NCBI RefSeq assembly: GCF_900182645.1
Contig: NZ_FXTA01000001.1
Span: 868,001-932,000, forward strand
Direction of reading: 5' to 3'
Origin: Flavobacterium resistens
GTDB taxonomy: Bacteria; Bacteroidota; Bacteroidia; Flavobacteriales; Flavobacteriaceae
DNA length: 64,000 nt
This document shows, in pieces, positions 33,531 through 41,941 of this stretch. A model generated the notes under the pieces. It saw only the letters and a list, made by a program, of their open reading frames with translations, did not search any database and was not told where the DNA came from. Position numbers and translations under genes: made by a program. Numbering within the stretch: position 1 is the stretch's first letter; each line of letters begins with the position of its first letter.

Positions 33531-33974
33531 ATGATAAAATGGGCCGATGTAATTCATTTTACAAACAAAGGAAATCCTGCTCCAGATAAAAGAGTAGAAA
33601 AAACGGAAGAAGAATGGAAACAAATTCTGACGACAGAAGAATTTCAGGTAACTCGCTTAAAAGGAACCGAAAGATCTTTCAGCTCAGAATTATGCAGTTT
33701 ATTTGATCCCGGAATTTACGAATGTAAATGCTGTGGAACGGTTCTTTTTGACGCAAGTGAAAAATTTGAATCAGGAACTGGTTGGCCTTCTTTTACACAA
33801 CCAATTAAAGAAAATGCAATTGGATATCATGCCGATAAATCATACGGAATGATTCGAGTTGAAGTTGTATGCAATGTCTGTGATGCACATTTAGGACATG
33901 TTTTCCCAGATGGCCCGCCACCAAGCGGTCTGCGTTATTGCATAAATGCAGTTTCTCTTTCTAAAACTAAATAA
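33531..33974 (+). CDS. msrB: Peptide-methionine (R)-S-oxide reductase
   Basis: 147 aa with no signal peptide. It repairs methionine-R-sulfoxide in proteins. Zinc-binding Cys pairs are seen in CKCCGTVLF and CNVCDAHLGHVFPDG, and the catalytic Cys is in GLRYCINAVSL. GTGWPSFTQP is the substrate-binding segment. It is a separate MsrB, not fused to MsrA. It starts 83 nt after prfB; the spacer holds AAACCTGAAACTTGAAAC words, and it may be co-transcribed. Confidence 0.95.
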   Translation: MIKWADVIHFTNKGNPAPDKRVEKTEEEWKQILTTEEFQVTRLKGTERSFSSELCSLFDPGIYECKCCGTVLFDASEKFESGTGWPSFTQPIKENAIGYHADKSYGMIRVEVVCNVCDAHLGHVFPDGPPPSGLRYCINAVSLSKTK

Positions 33975-33988
33975 TAAAAAACAGTAAG

Positions 33989-34020
33989 AAACGATTCCTT
34001 TAAAAGTGAATCGTTTTTTT
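33989..34020 (+). terminator. Terminator of msrB
   Basis: AAACGATTC (33989-33997) pairs with GAATCGTTT (34008-34016), followed by a long T-run. The remaining 34021-34314 is AT-rich with no gene and presumably holds the lpxD promoter. Confidence 0.85.
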
Positions 34021-34314
34021 TTGCATTTACACCATTAACAAAAAAAATGTAAGTTACTGCTTATCAATAAAAAATAACTTTTCTTATTGCTTCAAAAAAA
34101 CTAAACACTTCGTTTTAAGCAATATAAACCAACACTTGGACTTGTCTAAAAATTAGAAAACCAACAAAATTTTAATATCTAAAGTGTTAATTTTGTAATA
34201 TTTAAACTATTATTTTAAATATCTTTCAATAAACACGCTAATAATATTAGGTAATTAAAATGTAATTTATTTTATTTGGCAAAAATTAATCCCAAATACT
34301 CTTAAATACATTAA

Positions 34315-35313
34315 ATGAAATCCTATTCAATTCAAGAAATTAACGAAGTGATTAATGGCGTGATATACGGCTCAACTTCTCAAAGCATTAATGCAACCGA
34401 GCAACTGGAAAAGGCAACTACTTCGCAAATTTCATTTATAGGAAATAAAAAGTATGAAAAACATTGGTCTGCATCAAATGCATCAATAGCAGTTGTAAAT
34501 GAAGATATTTCGATCGAGCCTGGCGAAAATCGTGCTTTTATCAAAGTAAAAAATGCTGATTTGGCAATGTCTCAAATACTTGCCCTTTTTGCTCCTCCTG
34601 CGCCAATATTTCGCAGTAATATTCACAAAACAGCCAATATCGATGAAACCGCAGTAATTGCTGAAGGTGCAAAAATTGGTGCTGGCTGTTATATTGGTCC
34701 AAAAGTAGAAATTGGTGCAAATGTTACTTTATACCCAAATGTTACTATTTTAGACGAATGCACTATCGGAAAAAACACCGTTATTTGGTCTGGAACAGTG
34801 GTTCGCGAACGTTGTCATATTGGTAGTGACTCTATTATTCATCCAAATGCAACTATTGGCGCTGATGGTTTTGGATTCCGTCCCTGCAAAGAAAACGGAC
34901 TTGTAAAAATTCCGCAAATTGGAAATGTTATTATTGGAAACGGTGTCGAAATTGGTGCAAATACTTGTGTTGACCGTGGAAAATTCAGTTCAACAGTTTT
35001 AGGAGACGGCTGTAAGATTGATAATTTAGTTCAAATTGGACATAATAGTAAATTAGGTAAATTCTGCATTATGGCTGGAAACAGTGGCTTGGCAGGTTCT
35101 GTAACTTTAGGAAACGGCGTTATCATTGGCGGAAGCGCATCAATAAAAGATCATACAAATATTGGAGATGGAGCCGTAATTGGCGCTGGATCAGGTGTCA
35201 CTGGAGACGTTCCGGCAGGAAAAACAATGCTTGGTTATCCTGCAGTTGAAGCCAGAGATGCTCTTAAACAATGGGCAATGCTAAAACGAATGGTTTGCGC
35301 TCCTAAAAAATAA
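34315..35313 (+). CDS. lpxD: UDP-3-O-acylglucosamine N-acyltransferase
   Basis: 332 aa. It adds the second, N-linked acyl chain to the lipid A precursor. The N-terminal uridine-binding domain covers about residues 1-100. From residue ~105 a long left-handed beta-helix of hexapeptide repeats follows (for example IGAGCYIGPKVEIGANVTLYP and IGADGFGFRP, the conserved family segment). LVQIGHNSKLGKFCIMAG carries the catalytic His. Other lipid A genes (lpxA, lpxC, fabZ) are not nearby. It is monocistronic with a terminator. Confidence 0.94.
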   Translation: MKSYSIQEINEVINGVIYGSTSQSINATEQLEKATTSQISFIGNKKYEKHWSASNASIAVVNEDISIEPGENRAFIKVKNADLAMSQILALFAPPAPIFRSNIHKTANIDETAVIAEGAKIGAGCYIGPKVEIGANVTLYPNVTILDECTIGKNTVIWSGTVVRERCHIGSDSIIHPNATIGADGFGFRPCKENGLVKIPQIGNVIIGNGVEIGANTCVDRGKFSSTVLGDGCKIDNLVQIGHNSKLGKFCIMAGNSGLAGSVTLGNGVIIGGSASIKDHTNIGDGAVIGAGSGVTGDVPAGKTMLGYPAVEARDALKQWAMLKRMVCAPKK

Positions 35314-35334
35314 TTATACTTTGTTTTATATATA

Positions 35335-35362
35335 AAAACATCCGCTGTAACGGATGTTTTTT
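35335..35362. terminator. Terminator after lpxD
   Basis: AAAACATCCG (35335-35344), a CTGTAA loop and CGGATGTTTT (35351-35360). It lies between convergent genes and is usable both ways. Confidence 0.88.
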
Positions 35363-35366
35363 GTTT

Positions 35367-35573
35367 TTATAAAGCTTCACATTCAAAGCCAATAGCTTTC
35401 ATTAAAAAAATTACTTTTTCGATAATATCATCTTTACATTCAAACCTTAGAATATTATCGCAGTCTTCGAGATCAAAATTCCATTTAGAATTAGGAAATA
35501 ATCTATTTAGTTTTGGTGTAACTTTCTTCACTTTCGAAATGCTGTCAACATTTGTCTTGAACACAAAAATCAT
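35367..35573 (-). CDS. Small HMA-like/ferredoxin-like fold protein
   Basis: 68 aa. The pattern FVFKTNVDSISKVKKVTPKLNRLF ... WNFDLEDCDNILRFEC ... IIEKVIFLMKAIGFECEAL follows the beta-alpha-beta-beta-alpha-beta order of heavy-metal-associated domains. The CxxC metal motif is missing, so metal binding is doubtful. It is the last gene of a three-gene minus-strand operon, 5 nt after a DUF3817 gene. Its function is unknown; it may be a regulatory or protein-interaction domain. Confidence 0.7.
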   Translation of the reverse strand: MIFVFKTNVDSISKVKKVTPKLNRLFPNSKWNFDLEDCDNILRFECKDDIIEKVIFLMKAIGFECEAL

Positions 35574-35578
35574 AATTT

Positions 35579-35890
35579 TTACTGGTTTTGAATTTTACTT
35601 AAAATTTTAGAATCGATATAAAAAGTACCAAACGGAATTATGCACGCCAAAAGTACTTTCCATGTTGTGGTGGCAAATTTCCAGTTCTGCTCTACCCCAA
35701 CACTCAATGTATTAAAAATAAAAAGTAAAAATAAAGCACCGTGAATTGTTCCTACCGGCCGTGTTAAAAAAGGCATTTCAAAAATATATTTCATAGGCAT
35801 TGCTATAAAAAGCAAAATCAGAAGCGAAGTTCCTTCAAGGAATCCAATAATTCGTAATCTTCCAGTATTTGTCTTCAGTAAATTTTTCAT
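35579..35890 (-). CDS. DUF3817 membrane protein
   Basis: 103 aa with three hydrophobic segments. RLRIIGFLEGTSLLILLFIAMPMKYIF and the VGTIHGALFLLFIFN segment match DUF3817, a family of small integral membrane proteins of unknown role. It is separated by 2 nt from the gene before it and 5 nt from the gene after it, so it is in the middle of an operon. That operon is probably controlled by the TetR-type gene just upstream. Confidence 0.8.
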   Translation of the reverse strand: MKNLLKTNTGRLRIIGFLEGTSLLILLFIAMPMKYIFEMPFLTRPVGTIHGALFLLFIFNTLSVGVEQNWKFATTTWKVLLACIIPFGTFYIDSKILSKIQNQ

Positions 35891-35892
35891 AA

Positions 35893-36351
35893 TTATCTAA
35901 AATAAGGTCGGTTTGCAAGAGGAGAAAATGGCCACGGAATGGCAATAAAAATGATTAATAAGGCAAGAGAAAACCAAATAAGCATAGTTTTGAACTTTTG
36001 TTCATCAGAAGATTTTCTTTTGGCCAAAGCCGAACCAATCGTTATCAAAACTATTGCAATTAACATCAAAAAAATATGAATAATTCCGAAAAATGAAGCA
36101 TTCACATTTTGAATCGCTTCATTAAAATTTTTCCAGAAATACTTTACAATTGGGCTTTGTACATAAACTAATATTCCAAAAATAAGCTGAATATGAGCAA
36201 TTGTAGCCGTCCAGTGACGGATGAGATTATCCTTTTTAGTAAAAGGAAGTTTTTGAGAATAACCTTTGTAAGCGATATAAATAGAATATAACAAGCTTAC
36301 CAATACGAGCCATCTTATAAAAGAATGGCCTTCTAAAATAGTTTGATACAT
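35893..36351 (-). CDS. Four-helix membrane protein (cytochrome b-like)
   Basis: 152 aa from ATG 36351; the longer frame to 36375 runs into the regulatory region. Four hydrophobic helices lie at about residues 12-28, 50-66, 88-110 and 125-143. His residues in SFIRWLV/GHSF, HWTATIAH and GIIHIF sit near helices, which would allow heme binding as in small cytochrome b-like proteins, but no strict motif is present. It is the first gene of the operon with DUF3817 and the HMA-like protein. An 11-bp-armed palindrome lies 33-58 nt upstream. Confidence 0.7.
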   Translation of the reverse strand: MYQTILEGHSFIRWLVLVSLLYSIYIAYKGYSQKLPFTKKDNLIRHWTATIAHIQLIFGILVYVQSPIVKYFWKNFNEAIQNVNASFFGIIHIFLMLIAIVLITIGSALAKRKSSDEQKFKTMLIWFSLALLIIFIAIPWPFSPLANRPYFR

Positions 36352-36383
36352 TGTTTTTTGATTAAGACAATGCAAATATATTT

Positions 36384-36409
36384 AAAAACATACTAAGTAG
36401 TATGTTTTT
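36384..36409. promoter_or_regulatory. Putative TetR operator before the membrane-protein operon
   Basis: AAAAACATACT (36384-36394), AAGT, AGTATGTTTTT (36399-36409): perfect 11-bp arms. It shares the core ATACTAA.TAGTAT with the palindrome upstream of tetR at 37018-37031. Confidence 0.75.
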
Positions 36410-36420
36410 GGAAAATAATT

Positions 36421-37011
36421 TTATTTCAAACCATTTAAATAACTTTTAAGTTCCTTTAAATAAACTAGATAAGAAGAATTATCGTTTTGAAGTTTTCCAA
36501 AATTTCGAATTCCCCAATACCCCGAAAGGATGAAAAAAGCAACTTGTTCGCCCACAACATCTTTTCTAATCAAACCATATTCTTTCCCTTTTTCAATTGA
36601 ATTTATAATCGTTGCTTTCCATAAATCGACCAATTCTGCCAAAGCTTCACTAAACTTATTATTCCAAGGCGTCATTTCCTGCGTAAGATTTCCAACTGGA
36701 CAGCCATATTTTACTTGTAAAAAAGGATCATCGAGCAATAAATATGAAATCATATTATAAAAATCTTCTATTGGATTTTGGGAGGCTTCTGTAGGCTTTA
36801 TAAAATGTTCCTGCATTGTCGGTTTTAGAATTTCTTCAATAATAGCAACTCCCATTTCATCCTTGGTTTTAAAATGGTAATAAAAAGCACCTTTTGTAAC
36901 TTGAGTTGTCGCAATAATTTCATCTATACTTGTGGTTTGATAGCCTTTTGTATAGATCAATTCAAATGCTTTATGAAGAATGTTTAATCGGGTGTTTGCA
37001 GCTTTAGACAT
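36421..37011 (-). CDS. TetR/AcrR family transcriptional regulator
   Basis: 196 aa. The N-terminal HTH is TSIDEIIATTQVTKGAFYYHFKTKDEM (about residues 27-53), the standard TetR DNA-binding domain. The C-terminal half is a ligand and dimer domain without a recognised ligand class. It is transcribed in the same direction as, and just before, the three-gene membrane operon. Palindromes of the same core lie directly before its own start and before that operon, so self-control and control of the operon are both likely. Confidence 0.9.
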   Translation of the reverse strand: MSKAANTRLNILHKAFELIYTKGYQTTSIDEIIATTQVTKGAFYYHFKTKDEMGVAIIEEILKPTMQEHFIKPTEASQNPIEDFYNMISYLLLDDPFLQVKYGCPVGNLTQEMTPWNNKFSEALAELVDLWKATIINSIEKGKEYGLIRKDVVGEQVAFFILSGYWGIRNFGKLQNDNSSYLVYLKELKSYLNGLK

Positions 37012-37017
37012 AAAAAA

Positions 37018-37031
37018 ATACTAATTAGTAT
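37018..37031. promoter_or_regulatory. Putative TetR autoregulatory operator
   Basis: ATACTAATTAGTAT, a perfect 14-bp palindrome only 7 nt upstream of the tetR start codon. Same core as 36384-36409. Confidence 0.75.
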
Positions 37032-37197
37032 GAAAAAGCAAATTAAAGAAAAATAATCGGTTTATGATTCTTGAAGTCGTTTTGAAAAAATCTAAAAAAA
37101 CATTTACAAACTTTTTTCTTAATTCGTAAAGCAACTCATTTATTTCAATTGATTTTGTAAATTAGCCAACACTATTTTGTAAAATCAATATTATATC

Positions 37198-38826
37198 ATG
37201 GATTTAAACTTCAATAAAAACGAAGATCACAATAAATTACTACTTTCAGAATTAAAACAAAAATTTGCCAAAGTAAAACTGGGCGGAGGCGAAAAACGAA
37301 TTGCAAAACTTCATTCCGAAGGAAAAATGACAGCTCGTGAACGCATTGCTTATTTATTGGATGAAAATTCAGAAAATATTGAAATTGGAGGTTTCGCCGG
37401 CGAAGGAATGTACAAAGAACATGGCGGTTGTCCTTCTGGTGGCGTCGTGGTAAAAATTGGCTACATCAAAGGCAAACAATGCATTGTTGTTGCTAATGAT
37501 GCTACTGTAAAAGCTGGTGCATGGTTTCCAATTACAGGAAAGAAAAACCTTCGCGCACAGGAAATCGCTATAGAAAACAGACTTCCAATAATTTATCTTG
37601 TTGACAGCGCAGGAGTCTATTTGCCAATGCAGGATGAAATTTTTCCAGATAAAGAACATTTTGGACGAATCTTTAGAAATAATGCCCAAATGAGCAGTAT
37701 GGGAATTACGCAAATCGCCGCCGTAATGGGAAGCTGTGTTGCTGGTGGCGCTTATTTGCCAATTATGAGTGATGAAGCCTTGATTGTAGACAAAACCGGA
37801 AGTATTTTCCTTGCCGGAAGTTATTTGGTAAAAGCTGCAATTGGTGAAACGATTGACAATGAAACTTTAGGAGGTGCAACAACACATTGTGAAATCTCTG
37901 GAGTTACTGATTATAAAGCTAAAGATGACAAGGATGCTTTAGACAAAATCAAAAATATTGTAGATAAAATTGGCGATTTCGACAAAGCTGGCTATAGCCG
38001 AATCAAAGCTGAAAAACCTGCTTTGGATCCAAAAGATATTTACGGAATTTTACCAAAAGCACGTACAGAACAATACGATATGATGGAAATCATCAATCGT
38101 TTGGTTGATAATTCTGAATTTGAAGCTTATAAAGAAGGTTACGGACAATCTCTTATTACAGGTTATGCCAGAATTGACGGCTGGGCAGTTGGAATTATTG
38201 CCAATCAGCGAAAAGTGGTTAAGACTAAAAAAGGCGAAATGCAGTTTGGAGGTGTAATTTACTCTGATAGTGCCGACAAAGCAACTCGTTTTATTGCCAA
38301 TTGTAATCAAAAGAAAATTCCATTAGTTTTTTTACAAGACGTTACTGGTTTTATGGTAGGCTCAAAATCTGAGCATGGAGGAATAATCAAAGACGGTGCA
38401 AAAATGGTAAACGCTGTGAGTAATTCTGTTGTACCGAAATTTACTGTAATTGTTGGAAATTCGTATGGTGCAGGAAATTACGCAATGTGCGGAAAAGCTT
38501 ATGATCCTCGATTAATATTTGCTTGGCCAAGCGCGGAACTTGCCGTGATGGGTGGAACGCAAGCTGCTAAAGTTTTGGCACAAATTGAAGCTTCTTCGCT
38601 TAAAGCAAAAGGAGAAGTTGTAGATGAAGCCAAAGAAACAGAGCTCTTCAATAAAATAAAAGCAAGTTATGACGAACAAACTTCGCCTTATTATGCTGCT
38701 TCACGATTATGGACAGATGCAATCATTGATCCGCTCGATACACGCAAATGGATTTCAATGGGAATCGAAGCTGCAAACCACGCTCCCATTCAAAAACCAT
38801 TCAATTTAGGTGTTATTCAGGTTTAA
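37198..38826 (+). CDS. Acyl-CoA carboxylase, carboxyltransferase (beta) subunit
   Basis: 542 aa with both carboxyltransferase halves. EGKMTARERIAYLLDE and GGCPSGGVVVKIGYIKGKQCIVVANDATVKAGAW lie in the N-terminal half. SMGITQIAAVMGSCVAGGAYLPIMSDEALIV carries the acyl-CoA oxyanion loop, and GNSYGAGNYAMCGKAYDPR with WPSAELAVMGGTQAA lies in the C-terminal half. It moves carboxyl from biotin to an acyl-CoA. The segment pattern is closest to methylcrotonyl-CoA carboxylase beta, but propionyl-CoA enzymes are similar. No biotin carboxylase or biotin carrier gene is beside it, so the partner subunit is elsewhere. Confidence 0.9.
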   Translation: MDLNFNKNEDHNKLLLSELKQKFAKVKLGGGEKRIAKLHSEGKMTARERIAYLLDENSENIEIGGFAGEGMYKEHGGCPSGGVVVKIGYIKGKQCIVVANDATVKAGAWFPITGKKNLRAQEIAIENRLPIIYLVDSAGVYLPMQDEIFPDKEHFGRIFRNNAQMSSMGITQIAAVMGSCVAGGAYLPIMSDEALIVDKTGSIFLAGSYLVKAAIGETIDNETLGGATTHCEISGVTDYKAKDDKDALDKIKNIVDKIGDFDKAGYSRIKAEKPALDPKDIYGILPKARTEQYDMMEIINRLVDNSEFEAYKEGYGQSLITGYARIDGWAVGIIANQRKVVKTKKGEMQFGGVIYSDSADKATRFIANCNQKKIPLVFLQDVTGFMVGSKSEHGGIIKDGAKMVNAVSNSVVPKFTVIVGNSYGAGNYAMCGKAYDPRLIFAWPSAELAVMGGTQAAKVLAQIEASSLKAKGEVVDEAKETELFNKIKASYDEQTSPYYAASRLWTDAIIDPLDTRKWISMGIEAANHAPIQKPFNLGVIQV

Positions 38827-38949
38827 AGCATTCCGAAATTCTCATTTTAAGTCAAATAAACACCAAAAAACTCATTTTCAACGACTTATTATTAAATATG
38901 TTATTAAAATTTCGTAATTTTAATAAACAATTTTTAATCACGCAATGTC

Positions 38950-39372
38950 ATGGAAAATGTAAAAAGCTTGAATAAATGGGCAAATGCGCACACTTATTTA
39001 CCGGTAGATTTAGTACGTATCGTATTGGGTGTTTTTTTATTTATGAAAGGAGTTTCATTTGTAACTAACGTTCAATATCTGCATGATTTAATTTCTCCAA
39101 TCGATCAGTTTGGAGGCGGAATGTTCCTTCTGCATTATATTGCGCCAGCACATATGATTGGAGGAATAATGATCGTTTTCGGTCTGCTCACCCGTTGGGC
39201 TATTGCCGCACAGCTACCTATTCTTTTTGGAGCTGTTTTAGTAAACTTCATGGGACGAATGCATTCTGAAAGCCTAATTCTTGCAATCGCAGTTTTGCTG
39301 CTTTGCATTTTCTTTCTATTTTATGGCGGGGGAAAGCATTCCGCCGATTATTATTTTAAAATGCAACAATAA
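38950..39372 (+). CDS. DoxX-like membrane protein
   Basis: 140 aa with four predicted helices (about residues 20-40, 60-85, 88-105 and 112-130). VDLVRIVLGVFLFMKGVSF and the HMIGGIMIVFGLLTRWAIAAQLPILFGAVLVNF segment match DoxX-like proteins. The family's role is unclear; some members are linked to redox homeostasis or quinone reduction. It is monocistronic, and a 13-bp hairpin (39378-39415) follows. Confidence 0.8.
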   Translation: MENVKSLNKWANAHTYLPVDLVRIVLGVFLFMKGVSFVTNVQYLHDLISPIDQFGGGMFLLHYIAPAHMIGGIMIVFGLLTRWAIAAQLPILFGAVLVNFMGRMHSESLILAIAVLLLCIFFLFYGGGKHSADYYFKMQQ

Positions 39373-39377
39373 TATAC

Positions 39378-39415
39378 TTTTATCCTCAACTTATCTATTT
39401 AGGTTGAGGATAAAA
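39378..39415. terminator. Hairpin after the DoxX gene
   Basis: TTTTATCCTCAAC (39378-39390) pairs perfectly with GTTGAGGATAAAA (39403-39415). There is no T-run on the plus strand, so termination strength is uncertain. Confidence 0.65.
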
Positions 39416-39490
39416 CAAAAAAGCATTTTTAAGACTTAATTAGCACTTCAAAATTTTATTTATTGTGTTTTATGAACTAAATTCGCCACC

Positions 39491-39838
39491 ATGAATTGGA
39501 TTCGTAAGACCATCTTGTTTATATCACTTTTGATTATAGCATTCTTTGCCACACAGGCAAGCGATGTTCCTATGCAACAAATTGAAAGTCAAAAAAAAGA
39601 TACTAACTTCTCCAAAGATACTCCTGATTCTTCTGCATTTATTCAACCGCAGGCAAGTTATCAATTTGCGGCAAGTATTAAAACAGAGTACCCTGCAGTA
39701 CTAAGATGGTTTGATTCTTTACTGTCAGTTATTCCTCAACATAAAGCTGTTAAATCAGCGTTTAATTTTACACGTCAATTTTCGACTCAGAGCAAGAAAA
39801 TCTCTTTAATGCTCTACGCTTTCCATTTTTTCTGGTAA
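39491..39838 (+). CDS. Small secreted protein of unknown function
   Basis: 115 aa. Residues 1-22 look like a signal peptide (KTILFISLLIIAFFATQASD). The mature part has a Gln/Ser/Lys-rich linker and a C-terminal portion with no known motif (RWFDSLLSVIPQHK). It is not a lipoprotein. It is flanked by intergenic spacers and probably transcribed alone. No homologue comes to mind; the signal peptide is the main support for it being real. Confidence 0.55.
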   Translation: MNWIRKTILFISLLIIAFFATQASDVPMQQIESQKKDTNFSKDTPDSSAFIQPQASYQFAASIKTEYPAVLRWFDSLLSVIPQHKAVKSAFNFTRQFSTQSKKISLMLYAFHFFW

Positions 39839-39953
39839 ATAAATCCGTGAAATTTTTATTCGAAAGAAATCTTTTCTTTCACAAGTCTTAAGACCGTTTT
39901 CTATCTGAAAACTGTTTATAATTTCATATTATTTATCAAATAAAAAATCAAAA

Positions 39954-40430
39954 ATGGAAACAAGTGTAACCATAATTGGTGTTGTGATTGCAATTATAGT
40001 CGCAATTCCAATTTATTTTTCAGCACGAACGAACGCTGCAAACAAATCTAAAATCCTAAATATCAAAAAGAAATTCAACTCAACTCATCCTGAAGATTTT
40101 GATTTGACTGAATCTCAAAGCAATAAAACGCTAACTCTGGATCAGAAAAACAAAAGATTCATTTTAATGAATTTCAATCCAAATCAGCAAGAATCAACTT
40201 TTGTAGACTTAAAAAGTGTTTCTTCCTGTAAATTAATTTTAACAACAGACGGAAATTCTGATACTATTCTAAAAATAGATTTCGAATTTCAGCAAAACGA
40301 AACTTCTCAAAAAATCACCATACCATTCTATGATTTTGATGATGATCGCATCAAACAAATTAGCGCTTATCAAGATCATATGTTTGCAAAAAAATGGCTT
40401 AAAATCATCCAAGATTCTATTTCACGTTAG
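39954..40430 (+). CDS. Membrane-anchored protein of unknown function
   Basis: 158 aa. One N-terminal helix (VTIIGVVIAIIVAIPIYFSAR, about residues 4-24) and a soluble part with beta-rich segments (KRFILMNFNPNQQESTFVDLKSVSSCKLIL). A terminator follows at 40446. No family recognised. The frame is clean and the start follows an A-rich leader like other genes here. Confidence 0.65.
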   Translation: METSVTIIGVVIAIIVAIPIYFSARTNAANKSKILNIKKKFNSTHPEDFDLTESQSNKTLTLDQKNKRFILMNFNPNQQESTFVDLKSVSSCKLILTTDGNSDTILKIDFEFQQNETSQKITIPFYDFDDDRIKQISAYQDHMFAKKWLKIIQDSISR

Positions 40431-40445
40431 TTATTTAATTCAGTA

Positions 40446-40478
40446 AAGAGGCTCAATTTTTGAGTCTCTTTTTTTTTG
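40446..40478 (+). terminator. Terminator before hemN
   Basis: AGAGGCTCAA / TTGAGTCTCT hairpin (one G-T pair) followed by a long T-run. Confidence 0.85.
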
Positions 40479-40486
40479 TCAGTAAT

Positions 40487-40500
40487 ATGATATTTATCAT
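40487..40500. promoter_or_regulatory. FNR-like box upstream of hemN (ATGATA-TT-TATCAT)
   Basis: Perfect 6-bp arms with a TT centre. It reads ATGAT-N4-ATCAT, one outer base per half away from the E. coli FNR consensus TTGAT-N4-ATCAA. Its centre is 29.5 nt before the -7 box (40523), consistent with activation from about -42. Confidence 0.75.
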
Positions 40501-40522
40501 TTTAATTTTTGAAACAGTAAAG

Positions 40523-40530
40523 TAATTTTG
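40523..40530 (+). promoter_or_regulatory. -7 box of hemN (TAATTTTG)
   Basis: Full TAnnTTTG match 23 nt before the hemN ATG. Confidence 0.7.
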
Positions 40531-40553
40531 ATACCTCTCTAAATGTTTTATTT

Positions 40554-41918
40554 ATGAAAATTTCACTGACTCAGAAATACAACGTCCCTGGTCCAAGATA
40601 TACAAGTTATCCAACCGTTCCGTATTGGAAAGAAACCGATTTTACTTTGGAAAAATGGACAGCATCTTTTCAAAAATCATTTTTAGAAAGTAATACGCAA
40701 AACGGAATCAGTTTATATATCCATTTGCCTTTTTGCGAAAGCATGTGTACTTTTTGCGGATGCAACAAACGAATCACAAAAAATCATTCTGTTGAAGAAA
40801 TTTATATCGACGCGGTTTTAAAAGAATGGAAACTGTATTGCGAACTTCTTCCTGAAAAACCGCTTATAAAAGAAATTCATTTAGGCGGAGGAACTCCAAC
40901 TTTTTTTTCAATTTCAAATCTAGAAAATCTTATAAATGGTATTTTTAAACTAGCAGATAAAGCCGAAAACTATGAATTCAGTTTTGAAGGACATCCTAAT
41001 AATACTACTTACGAGCAACTTAAAAAATTATATGATTTAGGCTTTCGCCGAGTAAGTTTTGGCGTGCAGGATTATGCCGAAAAAGTACAGAAAGCCATTC
41101 ACCGTATTCAGCCCTTCCACAATGTTGCGAAAGTAACTTTTTGGGCTAAAGAAATTGGTTATACATCAATTGGCCATGATATTATTTTCGGACTTCCGTT
41201 CCAAACTTTAGAAAATATTGTCGATACAATTGAAAAAACAAATTCATTAAAACCAGACCGATTAGCTTTTTACAGTTACGCACACGTACCGTGGATAAAA
41301 GGAAATGGACAACGCGGTTTTAACGAAGAAAACTTGCCAAAAGATGCCGAAAAAAGAATGCTTTATGAGATCGGAAAAACATTGCTTTCTGCAAATGGTT
41401 ATCATGAAGTTGGTATGGATCATTTTGCATTGCCTTCAGATAGCTTATTTCAATCTGCACACAACGGAAAGATGCATCGAAATTTCATGGGTTACAGCGC
41501 TTCAAAAACACAACTCATGATTGGTTTAGGTGTTTCTTCAATAAGTGACAGTTGGTATAGTTTTGCCCAAAACACTAAAAATCTGGAAGAATATTATCAA
41601 ATTTTAGAAAGTAATCAATTACCTGTTGTGAAAGGTCATATTTTAAATGATGAAGATCTGATTATTCGAAAACACATTTTAAATCTAACCTGCGAACTTG
41701 AAACTTCCTGGAATCAAGATTCTTTATATTTCAAAGAATTGCCAGAAGTTTTATTGGCTTTAAAAGAAATTGAAAATGATGAGTTGATTGTAATCGAAGA
41801 AAACAAAATTAAAATCACAGAAGCCGGAAGACCTTTCGTCCGCAATATTTGTATGGCTTTTGATTTACATTTAAAAAGAAAATCACCTGAAACGAACTTG
41901 TTTTCGATGACAGTTTAA
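40554..41918 (+). CDS. hemN: Oxygen-independent coproporphyrinogen III oxidase
   Basis: 454 aa, the full HemN length. A cytoplasmic radical SAM enzyme that converts coproporphyrinogen III to protoporphyrinogen IX without oxygen, for heme synthesis at low oxygen. The radical SAM cluster motif is C61-ESM-C65-TF-C68, followed by G69 and C70 (CGCNK) as in true HemN rather than HemW. NVPGPRYTSYPTVPYW near the N-terminus is also typical of HemN. It sits next to the cbb3 operon and has the same upstream palindrome, so both are probably induced at low oxygen. It is convergent with safE. Confidence 0.95.
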   Translation: MKISLTQKYNVPGPRYTSYPTVPYWKETDFTLEKWTASFQKSFLESNTQNGISLYIHLPFCESMCTFCGCNKRITKNHSVEEIYIDAVLKEWKLYCELLPEKPLIKEIHLGGGTPTFFSISNLENLINGIFKLADKAENYEFSFEGHPNNTTYEQLKKLYDLGFRRVSFGVQDYAEKVQKAIHRIQPFHNVAKVTFWAKEIGYTSIGHDIIFGLPFQTLENIVDTIEKTNSLKPDRLAFYSYAHVPWIKGNGQRGFNEENLPKDAEKRMLYEIGKTLLSANGYHEVGMDHFALPSDSLFQSAHNGKMHRNFMGYSASKTQLMIGLGVSSISDSWYSFAQNTKNLEEYYQILESNQLPVVKGHILNDEDLIIRKHILNLTCELETSWNQDSLYFKELPEVLLALKEIENDELIVIEENKIKITEAGRPFVRNICMAFDLHLKRKSPETNLFSMTV

Positions 41919-41941
41919 TCATTATTTGATGACAGTTTAAT
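41906..41941 (+). repeat. 14-bp direct repeat at the hemN / safE junction
   Basis: GATGACAGTTTAAT occurs at 41906-41919 and 41928-41941. The first copy holds the hemN stop codon and the second the safE stop (on the other strand). A local duplication of about 22 nt. Confidence 0.85.
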
